64,000 nt of DNA from assembly GCF_030317115.1 (NCBI RefSeq), contig NZ_JASZYF010000010.1, positions 162,370-226,369 of the forward strand, given 5' to 3'. The stretch comes from Variovorax gracilis (GTDB lineage Bacteria > Pseudomonadota > Gammaproteobacteria > Burkholderiales > Burkholderiaceae_C). The notes under the pieces are model-generated. The model saw only the letters and a program-made list of their open reading frames with translations. It ran no database searches and was not told the origin of the DNA. The translations under genes and the position numbers were made by a program. Every line of letters begins with the position of its first letter. Within the stretch, counting starts at the first letter, position 1. Positions 56,494-64,000 of this stretch are shown in pieces.

Positions 56494-56595
56494 TGGGCGG
56501 CTTGCCGCTCCCCGCTTTTCCTCCCTGAGCGGGTGCCTTGATGTGTGACAGCAAAAGGGCTTCCCAGCCCGGCGTTCGACGCCGGGCTTTTTTTT
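56494..56595 (+). ncRNA. Candidate small RNA with CCUCCC (anti-Shine-Dalgarno) loop
   Basis: About 102 nucleotides in the hemB-hemJ gap. Hairpin 1 (56495-56510): GGGCGG-CUUG-CCGCUC, six pairs closed by a CUUG tetraloop. Hairpin 2 (56511-56533): CCCGC and GCGGG enclosing the 13-base loop UUUUCCUCCCUGA, which contains CCUCCC, complementary to Shine-Dalgarno sequences. A single-stranded linker with a UGUGACAGCAAAAGG stretch leads to a terminator stem AGCCCGGCG/CGCCGGGCU with eight U bases. There is no open frame with a ribosome site. A predicted promoter precedes it. Loops with CCUCC are known in trans-acting sRNAs of other proteobacteria. I do not recognise the family. Confidence 0.65.
56566..56595 (+). 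terminator. Intrinsic terminator of the candidate small RNA
   Basis: AGCCCGGCG (56566-56574) and CGCCGGGCT (56580-56588) form a perfect nine-pair stem around TTCGA, with eight T bases from 56588. It reads on the plus strand, where no protein gene lies upstream in the gap, so it must end a non-coding transcript. Confidence 0.9.
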
Positions 56596-56657
56596 GTGCG
56601 TCGCATCCTGACCATTGCCCAAGTTGGCGCCGGAAAGGGCCCACTTAAACTGCCGCC

Positions 56658-57086
56658 ATGCTCTGGGTCAAATCGCTGCACATCGTCTTCATCGCCAGTT
56701 GGTTCGCGGGCCTTTTCTATCTGCCGCGAATCTTCGTCAACCTGGCGATGGTGGCTCCGGAATCCGTCGCCGAACGCGCGCGGCTGGTGCTCATGGCGCG
56801 CAAGCTGTTTCGCTTCACCACCTTCCTGGCGGTGCCGGCGCTGGGGTTCGGCCTGTGGCTCTGGCTGGGCTACGGCATCGGGCGCGGCGCGGGCAATGGC
56901 TGGATGCATGCCAAGCTGGCACTGGTGCTGGTTGTGATCGGCTATCACCACGGCTGCGGCGTGCTCCTGCGCCGCATCGCGGCGGGCAACGACCAGCACA
57001 GCCATCGCTGGTACCGGTGGTTCAACGAACTGCCCGTGCTCCTGTTGCTCGGTATCGTGGTGCTGGTCGTCGTCAAGCCTTTCTGA
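56658..57086 (+). CDS. hemJ: Protoporphyrinogen IX oxidase HemJ (CopD/UPF0093 family)
   Basis: A 142-residue membrane protein with four helices. It begins MLWVKSLHIVFIASWFAGLF, including the conserved His8 and Trp, followed by LPRIFVNLAMV and the helix LFRFTTFLAVPALGFGLWLW; the end has HRWYRWFNELPVLLLLGIVV. HemJ oxidises protoporphyrinogen IX in the inner membrane. Its place opposite hemB supports a heme role. A VanZ-like gene follows after 5 bases. Confidence 0.9.
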   Translation: MLWVKSLHIVFIASWFAGLFYLPRIFVNLAMVAPESVAERARLVLMARKLFRFTTFLAVPALGFGLWLWLGYGIGRGAGNGWMHAKLALVLVVIGYHHGCGVLLRRIAAGNDQHSHRWYRWFNELPVLLLLGIVVLVVVKPF

Positions 57087-57091
57087 GCGCT

Positions 57092-58207
57092 GTGGCAACG
57101 CAGCAGCACAAGTCCGTTGCCTTGCCGCTGGCGCTCGCGTACGCGGCGCTCATCGTCTACGCGAGCCTCTATCCTTTCGCGGATTGGCGCGACCAGGGCA
57201 TTGCGCCCTGGGCCTATCTGGCCGCTCCCTGGCCCAGGTACTGGACCGGCTTCGATTTCGGGATCAATGTCGTCGGCTACATGCCACTCGGCTTCCTGGC
57301 CGCGATCGTCGTGCTGCGCACCCGTCCCGAGGCGGGCGTCGTGGGAGCCGTGCTTCGCGCGTCGGTGGTGGGCGCGGCGATCGCGTTCGCCATGGAAACG
57401 CTGCAAAGCTACCTGCCGGCGCGCATTCCTTCCAATGTGGACCTCGGCCTGAACGCCGCCGGCGCGTTGGCGGGTGCAGTGCTCGCGGCGGCCCTCGAAC
57501 GATTCGGCGCGGTGGCCCACTGGCATCGGACCCGCTCCAACTGGTTCGTCGAGGATTCGCGCGGCGGTTTGGTGCTGCTGGCCTTGTGGCCCCCGGCCTT
57601 GCTGTTCCCGGCCGCGGTCACCTTCGGGCTCGGGCAGGTGTTCGAGCGGGTCGAGACGGCGATTTCCGAATGGCTGCTCGATACGCCGTTCATCGACTGG
57701 CTGCCGGTGCGCCAGTTCGAGCTCGAGCCCCTGGTGCCCGGCGTTGAACTGCTGTGCGTCATGCTGGGCGCCCTGGTGCCGTGCCTGCTCGCTTTCCTGA
57801 TCACGCATTCCATCGCACGGCGCGCCATTCTCCTTCCGCTCACGCTGCTGGGCGGCATGGCGGCAACGGCGCTGTCCGCCGCGCTCAGCTACGGGCCGGA
57901 GCACGCCTGGGCCTGGCTGAGCCTGCCGGTCCAGATCGGCATCGCGGCAGCGTTGTTCGTCGGCGTTCTTCTCTTGGGGGCGCCTCGCCGCTTCTGCGCG
58001 GCCCTGCTGCTCGTCGCGCTGGTGGTGCACCTGAGCCTGCTGAACCAGGCGCCCGAAAGCGCCTATTTCGCGCAAACGCTGGCAACCTGGGAGCAGGGGC
58101 GCTTCATCCGCTTTCACGGGCTCGCCCAGTGGCTGGGATGGCTGTGGCCTTTCGCAACGCTCGGCTACGTGCTGATGGCGCTGTCCAGCCGCGCGAAGGG
58201 CGCCTGA
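57092..58207 (+). CDS. VanZ-family membrane protein
   Basis: A 371-residue protein with about nine hydrophobic segments. The N-terminal third is a VanZ-like domain (YAALIVYASLYPFADWRDQG, FDFGINVVGYMPLGFLAAIV, AFAMETLQSYLPARIPSNVD, DLGLNAAGALAGAVLAA); the rest is an extra membrane region. The VanZ family is named for low-level teicoplanin resistance, but most members have unknown function. Start GTG 57092 is 5 bases after hemJ, suggesting cotranscription. Confidence is good. Confidence 0.82.
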   Translation: MATQQHKSVALPLALAYAALIVYASLYPFADWRDQGIAPWAYLAAPWPRYWTGFDFGINVVGYMPLGFLAAIVVLRTRPEAGVVGAVLRASVVGAAIAFAMETLQSYLPARIPSNVDLGLNAAGALAGAVLAAALERFGAVAHWHRTRSNWFVEDSRGGLVLLALWPPALLFPAAVTFGLGQVFERVETAISEWLLDTPFIDWLPVRQFELEPLVPGVELLCVMLGALVPCLLAFLITHSIARRAILLPLTLLGGMAATALSAALSYGPEHAWAWLSLPVQIGIAAALFVGVLLLGAPRRFCAALLLVALVVHLSLLNQAPESAYFAQTLATWEQGRFIRFHGLAQWLGWLWPFATLGYVLMALSSRAKGA

Positions 58208-58262
58208 GCGCGAACCGACCCTGCTGACGCATGGCCGCGGCGACGCTCAATAGAATGGATCG

Positions 58263-58616
58263 ATGTCCAGTTCAAGCACCCCCGCGCCTGCGGGCTACTA
58301 CGGTCGCCACATCTTCTTCTGCCTGAACGAACGCAAGAGTGGCGAAGACTCCTGTTCCAAGCACAGCGCGCAGGAGGGTTTCGACCGCTGCAAGTCGCGA
58401 GTCAAGGAAGAGGGTCTGGCCGGGCCCGGCAAGGTCCGCGTCAACAAGGCGGGTTGCCTGGATCGTTGCGCGGGTGGTCCGGTTGCAGTGGTCTATCCCG
58501 AAGCGGTCTGGTACACCTACGTCGACAAGGACGACATCGACGAGATCGTCGAGTCCCACTTGAAGAATGGGCAGGTCGTCGATCGCCTGTTGCTTCCCCC
58601 CGACGTCGGACGCTGA
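58263..58616 (+). CDS. Thioredoxin-like [2Fe-2S] ferredoxin-domain protein
   Basis: A 117-residue protein with the ligand pattern Cys20-x10-Cys31 and Cys65-x3-Cys69 (NKAGCLDRCAGGP) of thioredoxin-like 2Fe-2S ferredoxins, as in the NuoE C-domain. An extra Cys43 is not expected to bind the cluster. It begins MSSSSTPAPAGYYGRHIFFC. The redox partner is unknown; the next gene is an alpha/beta hydrolase 10 bases on, a frequent pairing in beta-proteobacteria. Confidence 0.88.
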   Translation: MSSSSTPAPAGYYGRHIFFCLNERKSGEDSCSKHSAQEGFDRCKSRVKEEGLAGPGKVRVNKAGCLDRCAGGPVAVVYPEAVWYTYVDKDDIDEIVESHLKNGQVVDRLLLPPDVGR

Positions 58617-58626
58617 GGCCGCCCCG

Positions 58627-59259
58627 ATGAATTCCCGCACCGAGAAGCATCGATTGACGGGCGCCGCAGGTGCCATCGAGGTACTGCGCGATCCCGCTGC
58701 CGACGGAACCCCCGCACTGGGCGTCGCCGTGATCACCCACCCGCATCCGCTCTTCGGCGGCACGATGGACAACAAGGTCGTGCAGACGCTGGCGCGTGCT
58801 TTCGTCGCCTGCGGCTGGACGGCCGTGCGTTTCAACTTCCGCGGCGTGGGCGCGAGCGAGGGCGTCCACGACGAAGGTCGGGGCGAGCGCGAGGACATGC
58901 TCGAGATCGTCCGGCAACTGGCGCCCGAGGGGCCGCTGGCCATCGCGGGCTTTTCGTTCGGCGCCTTCGTCGCCAGCGGTGCCATCGAAACGCTCTGGGC
59001 CGCGCGCGACATCCGCCATGTCGTTCTCGTCGGCACGGCCGCGTCGCGCTTTGCGGTCTCGACGCTGCCGCCCGACTCGCACGAACGCACGCTGGTCGTC
59101 CACGGCGAGCACGACGACACCGTGCCGCTTGCGGCGGTGATGGACTGGGCCCGGCCGCAGTCACTTCCTGTCACAGTCGTTCCAGGAGGCGGACATTTCT
59201 TTCACGGACAATTGCCGCTGCTGAAGAATCTTGTCGTCCGCCATCTCCGCGCGGGCTAG
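58627..59259 (+). CDS. Alpha/beta hydrolase
   Basis: A 210-residue hydrolase. The oxyanion region reads VITHPHPLFGGTMDNKVVQT, the nucleophile elbow GFSFGAFVAS (Ser of GxSxG), followed by an Asp in VVHGEHDDTVPL and His in GGGHFFHGQL. It matches the small hydrolase group sometimes called dienelactone-hydrolase-like; the substrate is unknown. It starts 10 bases after the ferredoxin-like gene. Confidence is good for the fold. Confidence 0.87.
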   Translation: MNSRTEKHRLTGAAGAIEVLRDPAADGTPALGVAVITHPHPLFGGTMDNKVVQTLARAFVACGWTAVRFNFRGVGASEGVHDEGRGEREDMLEIVRQLAPEGPLAIAGFSFGAFVASGAIETLWAARDIRHVVLVGTAASRFAVSTLPPDSHERTLVVHGEHDDTVPLAAVMDWARPQSLPVTVVPGGGHFFHGQLPLLKNLVVRHLRAG

Positions 59260-59281
59260 TTTTCGTCTCACGCACCCCCCC

Positions 59282-60451
59282 ATGAATCGTTTGTTCAAGA
59301 CGCTGCGCGCGTTGGCAGTGACCGCCGCCGCATCCGTTTGCCTGATCGCCGTCGCCCAGGTGCCGGCGCCACCCGAGGTCGCGGCGCGCAGCTACCTGCT
59401 GCTCGACGTCACCGCCAACCAGTTGCTGGCGCAAAAGGACATCGACAGCCCGGTCGAGCCCGCCTCTCTGAGCAAGCTGATGTCGGCCTACCTGGTCTTC
59501 GACGCGCTCAAGGCCAAGAAGATCAACCTGCAGCAGACGTTGCCGGTCAGCACGCGTGCCTGGAAGATGCCCGGCTCGCGGATGTTCATCGACCCGAAGA
59601 TGCAGGTGCCGGTCGAGGACCTGATCAAGGGGCTGATCGTCCAGTCGGGCAACGACGCGACCATTGCCCTGGCCGAGGGCGTGGGCGGCACCGTCGAGCA
59701 CTTCGTCGAACTCATGAACGAGCAGGCCAAGGCGCTCGGCCTGAAGAACACCGTCTACAAGAATCCCGAGGGCCTCACCGCGCCGGGCCACACGACGACC
59801 GCACGCGACCTCAGCATCCTGGCGACGCGCCTGATGCGCGACTTCCCGGAGTACATGCACTACTACTCCATCAAGAAGTACCGCTTTCCCGGCACGCCAT
59901 CGACCAACGACACCAATCGCAACCTGCTGCTGTTCCGCGACCCGACCGTCGATGGCCTGAAGACCGGCCATACGGAAGCCGCGGGCTATTGCATGGTGGT
60001 CACGGCCAGGCGCGACTTCCCGAACCTGAGCGGTGGCCGCCGCCTGTTGACCATCGTGCTTGGCGCCGCCAGTGAAAACGCGCGCGCCAATGAATCCCAG
60101 AAGCTCCTGAACTGGGGCTTTACCGCCTATGACGCGGTTCGCCTGTTCGACGCCAACCAGGCCGTCGCGACACCGCCGGTGTGGAAGGGCAAGGAAAACA
60201 CGGTCAAGCTCGGCCGCCCCGAGGCGATCGTGGTGGCGGTCCCGGCCGGGTCCGTCAGCAAGATCAAGACTTACGTGGCGCGCCCGGATCCATTGGTTGC
60301 GCCCCTTGCCAAGAACCAGGCCGTCGGCACGCTGAAGGTCTCGCTGGCGGATCAGCCGGTGACAGAGGTGCAATTGGTTGCACTCGACGCCGTGGAACAG
60401 GCGGGCCTCCTGGGTCGCGCGTGGGACGCCGTCCGACTCTGGATAAAGTAG
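59282..60451 (+). CDS. D-alanyl-D-alanine carboxypeptidase (PBP5/6 type)
   Basis: A 389-residue periplasmic enzyme that trims the terminal D-Ala from pentapeptides. Signal peptide about residues 1-26. Active-site motifs: Ser62-Leu-Ser-Lys65, Ser122-Gly-Asn124, Lys227-Thr-Gly. A PBP5 C-terminal beta domain follows (about 290-375), and the end VEQAGLLGRAWDAVRLWIK is an amphipathic membrane anchor as in DacA/DacC. The start at 59282 (MNRLFKTLRA) is preferred over an upstream in-frame ATG for signal-peptide fit. The str promoter lies just after it. Confidence 0.94.
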   Translation: MNRLFKTLRALAVTAAASVCLIAVAQVPAPPEVAARSYLLLDVTANQLLAQKDIDSPVEPASLSKLMSAYLVFDALKAKKINLQQTLPVSTRAWKMPGSRMFIDPKMQVPVEDLIKGLIVQSGNDATIALAEGVGGTVEHFVELMNEQAKALGLKNTVYKNPEGLTAPGHTTTARDLSILATRLMRDFPEYMHYYSIKKYRFPGTPSTNDTNRNLLLFRDPTVDGLKTGHTEAAGYCMVVTARRDFPNLSGGRRLLTIVLGAASENARANESQKLLNWGFTAYDAVRLFDANQAVATPPVWKGKENTVKLGRPEAIVVAVPAGSVSKIKTYVARPDPLVAPLAKNQAVGTLKVSLADQPVTEVQLVALDAVEQAGLLGRAWDAVRLWIK

Positions 60452-60454
60452 CTG

Positions 60455-60481
60455 TTGCTCGGCTGACGTCAGTGCTATACT
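60455..60481 (+). promoter_or_regulatory. Predicted promoter of the str (rpsL) operon
   Basis: The -10 TATACT (60476-60481) is preceded by TG-C, an extended -10; TTGCTC (60455-60460) is the -35-like element at a short 15-base spacing. It lies just after the carboxypeptidase gene and about 115 bases before rpsL. The leader begins with a hairpin CTTTTCGG-AAAAAA-CCGAAGGG (60488-60509). Confidence 0.6.
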
Positions 60482-60597
60482 CGTGGGCTTTTCGGAAAAA
60501 ACCGAAGGGTTTCACGTTTTCGTCATCTCCCGGCCCCTCGCGTCATGTCACGTCGTGAAGAGGAATCCGGCCGGAGTGTTTTGGGATTTATTCATTC

Positions 60598-60975
60598 ATG
60601 CCAACCATCAATCAACTGGTGCGTCAGGGTCGCGAGGTCGAAAAGATCAAGTCGAAGAGCCCTGCCATGCAGAACTCGCCGCAACGTCGCGGTGTCTGCA
60701 CCCGGGTCTACACCACGACCCCTAAAAAGCCGAACTCGGCGCTGCGTAAGGTCGCCAAGGTGCGCCTGACCAACGGCTTCGAAGTCATTTCCTACATCGG
60801 CGGCGAAGGCCACAACCTGCAGGAACACAGCGTCGTGCTGGTTCGCGGCGGTCGTGTCAAGGACTTGCCCGGTGTGCGTTACCACATCGTGCGCGGTTCG
60901 CTCGACTTGCAAGGCGTGAAAGACCGCAAGCAGTCGCGTTCCAAGTACGGCGCGAAGCGTCCCAAGAAGGCCTAA
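60598..60975 (+). CDS. rpsL: 30S ribosomal protein S12
   Basis: A 125-residue protein of the decoding centre. It begins MPTINQLVRQGREVEKIKSK, and the decoding loops TTTPKKPNSALRKVAK and GGRVKDLPGVRYH are intact. Lys43 and Lys88, the sites of streptomycin-resistance changes in other bacteria, are both wild type. First gene of the str operon. Confidence is very high. Confidence 0.98.
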   Translation: MPTINQLVRQGREVEKIKSKSPAMQNSPQRRGVCTRVYTTTPKKPNSALRKVAKVRLTNGFEVISYIGGEGHNLQEHSVVLVRGGRVKDLPGVRYHIVRGSLDLQGVKDRKQSRSKYGAKRPKKA

Positions 60976-61117
60976 GCCTTCCTGTCGTTCAACGGTGTTC
61001 GGGTGCCCTGGCAGGCGCGCCGAGCGTAGTGACCCGCTGTTGGGTCGAGTAAGTGAGGGTCTTGTTGGCTCTCGCGGTGCCGGAATCGGCGCCAACTGAA
61101 GCAAAGAGGTTAGAAAA

Positions 61118-61591
61118 ATGCCACGTCGTCGCGAAGTCCCCAAACGTGAAATCCTGCCGGATCCCAAGTACGGCAATGTCGAGCTGTCGAAGTTCATGAA
61201 CGTGATCATGGAAGGCGGCAAGAAGGCAATCGCCGAGCGCATCATCTATGGTGCGCTCGACCAGATCGAGAAGAAGAACCCGGGCAAGGACCCGCTGGAA
61301 GCCTTCACCATCGCCATCAACAACGTCAAGCCGATGGTCGAAGTCAAGTCGCGCCGCGTGGGCGGTGCGAACTACCAGGTGCCGGTCGAAGTGCGCCCGG
61401 TCCGTCGTCTGGCGCTGTCGATGCGCTGGATTAAGGAAGCCGCCCGCAAGCGCGGCGAGAAGTCGATGGCCCTGCGTCTGGCCAACGAACTCATGGAAGC
61501 CACGGAAGGCCGTGGCGGCGCCATGAAGAAGCGCGATGAAGTGCATCGCATGGCCGAGGCCAACAAGGCCTTCAGCCACTTCCGCTTCTAA
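61118..61591 (+). CDS. rpsG: 30S ribosomal protein S7
   Basis: A 157-residue protein that nucleates the 30S head. It begins MPRRREVPKREILPDPKYGN and has the conserved SRRVGGANYQVPVEV block. The 142-base spacer after rpsL includes a hairpin GACCC-GCTGTT-GGGTC (61031-61046); in E. coli S7 represses its operon through this spacer, so a similar role is possible here. AGAGG precedes the ATG. Confidence is very high. Confidence 0.98.
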   Translation: MPRRREVPKREILPDPKYGNVELSKFMNVIMEGGKKAIAERIIYGALDQIEKKNPGKDPLEAFTIAINNVKPMVEVKSRRVGGANYQVPVEVRPVRRLALSMRWIKEAARKRGEKSMALRLANELMEATEGRGGAMKKRDEVHRMAEANKAFSHFRF

Positions 61592-61623
61592 AGAGTCGTC
61601 CCCCTAAAAACAGACAGGCTGGA

Positions 61624-61656
61624 AGCCCGACCCACCGAGCGCGGTGGGCGGGCTTT
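61624..61656 (+). other. Strong stem-loop between rpsG and fusA (possible attenuator)
   Basis: AGCCCG and CCCACCG pair with CGGTGGG and CGGGCT: thirteen pairs with one bulged A, an AGCG loop, then only TTT followed by C. The G/C stem looks like a terminator but the T-run is short, so partial termination or RNA processing before fusA is more likely than full stop. Confidence 0.6.
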
Positions 61657-61679
61657 CATCCGTTAACGGAGTAATTTTC

Positions 61680-63782
61680 ATGGCACGCAAGACCCCCATC
61701 GAGCGCTACCGCAATATCGGTATCTCGGCCCACATCGACGCCGGCAAGACGACCACCACCGAGCGCATCCTGTTCTACACCGGCGTGACCCACAAGCTGG
61801 GCGAAGTGCATGACGGCGCCGCCACGACCGACTGGATGGAGCAGGAGCAAGAGCGCGGCATCACGATCACCTCGGCTGCCGTGACCTGCTTCTGGAAGGG
61901 CATGGACCATTCGCTGGCCGAACACCGCATCAACATCATCGACACCCCCGGCCACGTGGACTTCACCATCGAGGTGGAGCGTTCCATGCGCGTGCTCGAC
62001 GGCGCCGTGATGGTGTATGACTCGGTCGGCGGCGTGCAGCCCCAGTCCGAAACCGTCTGGCGCCAGGCCAACAAGTACAAGGTGCCCCGCCTCGCGTTCG
62101 TCAACAAGATGGACCGCATCGGCGCGAACTTCTTCCGCGTGCGCCAGATGATGGTCGACCGCCTGAAGGCCAACCCCGTGCCGATCGTGATTCCGATCGG
62201 CGCCGAAGACAAGTTCCAGGGCGTGGTCGACCTGCGCAAGATGAAGGCCATCATCTGGGATGAGGCTTCGCAAGGCATGAAGTTCGAGTACCGCGAAATC
62301 CCGGCCGAACTGCTCGAGTCCGCCAAGGAATGGCGCGAGAAGATGGTCGAGAGCGCTGCCGAGGCCTCCGAAGAGCTGATGAACAAGTACCTCGAAGAGG
62401 GTGACCTCAGCGAGGAAGAGATCACCTTCGGCCTGCGCACGCGCACCATCGCGGGCGAGATCCAGCCGATGATGTGCGGCAGCGCGTTCAAGAACAAGGG
62501 CGTGCAGCGCATGCTCGACGCCGTGATCGAACTCATGCCCTCGCCGCTGGACATCCCGCCGGTCGAAGGCACCGATGACGACGAGAAGGAAACCACCCGC
62601 AAGCCGGCCGACGAGGAAAAGTTCTCGGCACTGGCATTCAAGCTGATGACCGACCCCTACGTCGGCCAGTTGACCTTCGTGCGCGTCTACTCGGGCGTGC
62701 TGAGCAAGGGCGACACCGTCTTCAACCCGGTCAAGGGCAAGAAGGAACGCATCGGCCGTATCGTGCAGATGCACGCGAACGAGCGTCTGGAAATCGACGA
62801 AATCCGCGCCGGCGACATCGCTGCCTGCGTGGGCCTGAAGGATGTGACCACCGGCGAAACGCTGTGCGACCCGGACGCGATCATCACGCTCGAGCGCATG
62901 GAGTTCCCTGAGCCCGTGATCTCGCAGGCCGTCGAGCCGAAGACCAAGGCCGACCAGGAAAAGATGGGCATTGCGCTGCAGCGCCTGGCTTCGGAAGATC
63001 CGTCGTTCCGCGTGCGTTCCGACGAAGAATCCGGCCAGACCATCATCTCCGGCATGGGCGAGCTTCACCTCGAAATCATCGTGGACCGCATGAAGCGCGA
63101 GTTCGGCGTGGAAGCCAACGTCGGCAAGCCGCAAGTGGCCTACCGCGAAACCATCCGCAAGACGGTCGAAGATGCCGAAGGCAAGTTCGTTCGCCAGTCG
63201 GGCGGCAAGGGCCAGTACGGCCACGTGGTGCTCAAGCTCGAGCCGAACGAAGCCGGTAAGGGCTTCGAGTTCGTCGATGCGATCAAGGGCGGTGTGGTGC
63301 CGCGCGAGTACATCCCCGCGGTCGAAAAGGGCGTGATCGAAGCGCTGACTCAGGGCGTGCTGGCCGGCTACCCGGTCGTCGACGTCAAGGTCACGCTGCA
63401 CTTCGGTTCGTACCACGACGTGGACTCGAACGAAATGGCGTTCAAGATGGCCGCGATCTTCGGTTTCAAGGAAGGCGCCCGCAAGGCTTCGCCGGTGATC
63501 CTCGAGCCGATGATGGCCGTGGAAGTCGAGACCCCGGAAGACTACGCCGGCAACGTGATGGGCGACCTGTCCTCGCGTCGCGGCATGGTGCAAGGCATGG
63601 ACGACATGATCGGTGGCGGCAAGCTCATCAAGGCTGAGGTCCCGCTGTCGGAAATGTTCGGCTACTCGACGACGCTGCGCTCGGCCACGCAAGGCCGCGC
63701 CACGTACACGATGGAATTCAAGCACTACTCCGAAGCACCGCGCAACGTGGCCGAAGCCATCGTCGCCTCGCGTTCGAAGTAA
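61680..63782 (+). CDS. fusA: Elongation factor G
   Basis: A 700-residue translational GTPase for ribosome translocation. G1 AHIDAGKTTTTERI, G2 RGITITSAA, G3 DTPGHVDF, G4 NKMDRIGA are all present; domain IV contains SGGKGQYGHVVLKLEP and the tip HDVDSNEMAFKMA. Start 61680 (MARKTPIERYRN) follows GGAG by 7 bases. It lies between rpsG and tuf in the str operon. Confidence is very high. Confidence 0.98.
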   Translation: MARKTPIERYRNIGISAHIDAGKTTTTERILFYTGVTHKLGEVHDGAATTDWMEQEQERGITITSAAVTCFWKGMDHSLAEHRINIIDTPGHVDFTIEVERSMRVLDGAVMVYDSVGGVQPQSETVWRQANKYKVPRLAFVNKMDRIGANFFRVRQMMVDRLKANPVPIVIPIGAEDKFQGVVDLRKMKAIIWDEASQGMKFEYREIPAELLESAKEWREKMVESAAEASEELMNKYLEEGDLSEEEITFGLRTRTIAGEIQPMMCGSAFKNKGVQRMLDAVIELMPSPLDIPPVEGTDDDEKETTRKPADEEKFSALAFKLMTDPYVGQLTFVRVYSGVLSKGDTVFNPVKGKKERIGRIVQMHANERLEIDEIRAGDIAACVGLKDVTTGETLCDPDAIITLERMEFPEPVISQAVEPKTKADQEKMGIALQRLASEDPSFRVRSDEESGQTIISGMGELHLEIIVDRMKREFGVEANVGKPQVAYRETIRKTVEDAEGKFVRQSGGKGQYGHVVLKLEPNEAGKGFEFVDAIKGGVVPREYIPAVEKGVIEALTQGVLAGYPVVDVKVTLHFGSYHDVDSNEMAFKMAAIFGFKEGARKASPVILEPMMAVEVETPEDYAGNVMGDLSSRRGMVQGMDDMIGGGKLIKAEVPLSEMFGYSTTLRSATQGRATYTMEFKHYSEAPRNVAEAIVASRSK

Positions 63783-63894
63783 GCAAATCCGATCTGTCTG
63801 CGACCTTGTGCCTCTCGCTGCCCGTGGCGGGAGAACCAGCAACAAGGTGCAGACGTTAAACCCCACACGGGCACTGCTCTTTCAAGGATAGAAA

Positions 63895-64000
63895 ATGGCA
63901 AAAGGAAAATTCACCCGTACGAAGCCGCACGTGAACGTGGGCACGATTGGTCACGTGGACCATGGCAAGACGACGCTGACGGCGGCGATTGCGACGGTGC
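63895..64000 (+). CDS. tuf: Elongation factor Tu, N-terminal part (runs off window)
   Basis: The first 35 codons are visible: MAKGKFTRTKPHVNVGTIGH then VDHGKTTLTAAIATV, with the P-loop GHVDHGKT. EF-Tu brings aminoacyl-tRNA to the ribosome. AAGGA lies about 7 bases before the ATG. It closes the str operon order rpsL-rpsG-fusA-tuf, 112 bases after fusA; that spacer shows no clear terminator. Confidence is very high. Confidence 0.97.
   Translation, partial: MAKGKFTRTKPHVNVGTIGHVDHGKTTLTAAIATV

Noticed and set aside
61656..63866. Minus-strand open frame of about 736 codons opposite fusA
   Set aside because: Exact antisense of elongation factor G; no domain and unlikely composition.
1..64000. 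CRISPR arrays, tRNA or rRNA genes, insertion sequences, prophage
   Set aside because: No regularly spaced direct repeats, cloverleaf-type sequences, transposase or phage genes were recognised; gene order looks like ordinary chromosome plus one catabolic island.

Overview
The window is high-GC chromosomal DNA of a betaproteobacterium, most likely Comamonadaceae and Variovorax-like. This rests on the GC-rich codon use, the str operon, mreBCD and gatCAB sequences, several Tat-type signal peptides on ABC binding proteins, a Bug-type binding protein, and a G/C-rich intergenic repeat seen in several copies. Genus assignment is inference. No tRNA, rRNA, CRISPR array, insertion sequence or clear pseudogene was found. 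The first and last genes (rdgC, tuf) run off the window.

Layout. 1-4.9 kb: rdgC start, ilvE, a CHCC zinc-finger gene, an O-antigen ligase-like gene and an OmpR-type two-component pair with a direct-repeat box upstream. 4.9-8.6 kb: a compact minus-strand trio (halogenase-like flavoprotein, chain-length-factor-like protein, ketosynthase) resembling part of an aryl-polyene/xanthomonadin pathway. 8.7-11.8 kb: VapBC-type toxin-antitoxin, AmpG-like transporter, M48 protease. 11.9-25.8 kb: the most notable region, a nitrogen-scavenging island with allophanate hydrolase (atzF), an SsuABC-like transporter, atzG-atzE-atzH, a BMP-type ABC transporter with a biuret hydrolase gene (biuH) inside it, a second cysteine hydrolase and a GntR/FCD regulator. 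Two almost identical palindromes lie upstream of atzF and of the BMP gene and are the likely operators. 25.8-29.1 kb: Bug binding protein, flavin monooxygenase and a divergent LysR regulator.

29.1-40.4 kb is housekeeping: xth/pyrE, a DUF4124 protein, gatCAB, mreB-mreCD-mrdA, and a TSUP permease. 40.6-44.0 kb: GMC oxidoreductase and MmsA. 44.2-47.9 kb: an Mla-type lipid transporter (permease, ATPase, MCE protein, lipoprotein). 47.9-53.0 kb: phosphoesterase, MarC, SDR, chromene-carboxylate isomerase, dienelactone hydrolase, amidohydrolase, LysR. 53.1-54.1 kb: two tandem paralogous small exported proteins of unknown function. 54.2-60.5 kb: corA-hemB, hemJ, VanZ-like protein, ferredoxin-like protein, a hydrolase and a D,D-carboxypeptidase. 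The 334-base gap between hemB and hemJ holds a strong candidate small RNA: promoter, two hairpins (one with a CCUCCC loop) and a terminator. 60.5-64 kb: str operon rpsL-rpsG-fusA-tuf.

How the island should work: the BMP transporter (and possibly the SsuABC-like one) imports a biuret- or ureide-like compound; BiuH makes allophanate; AtzF converts allophanate to ammonia and CO2; AtzG/AtzE and AtzH would handle carboxylated intermediates such as 1-carboxybiuret. No cyanuric acid hydrolase or other ring-opening enzyme is present, so the true entry substrate is open.
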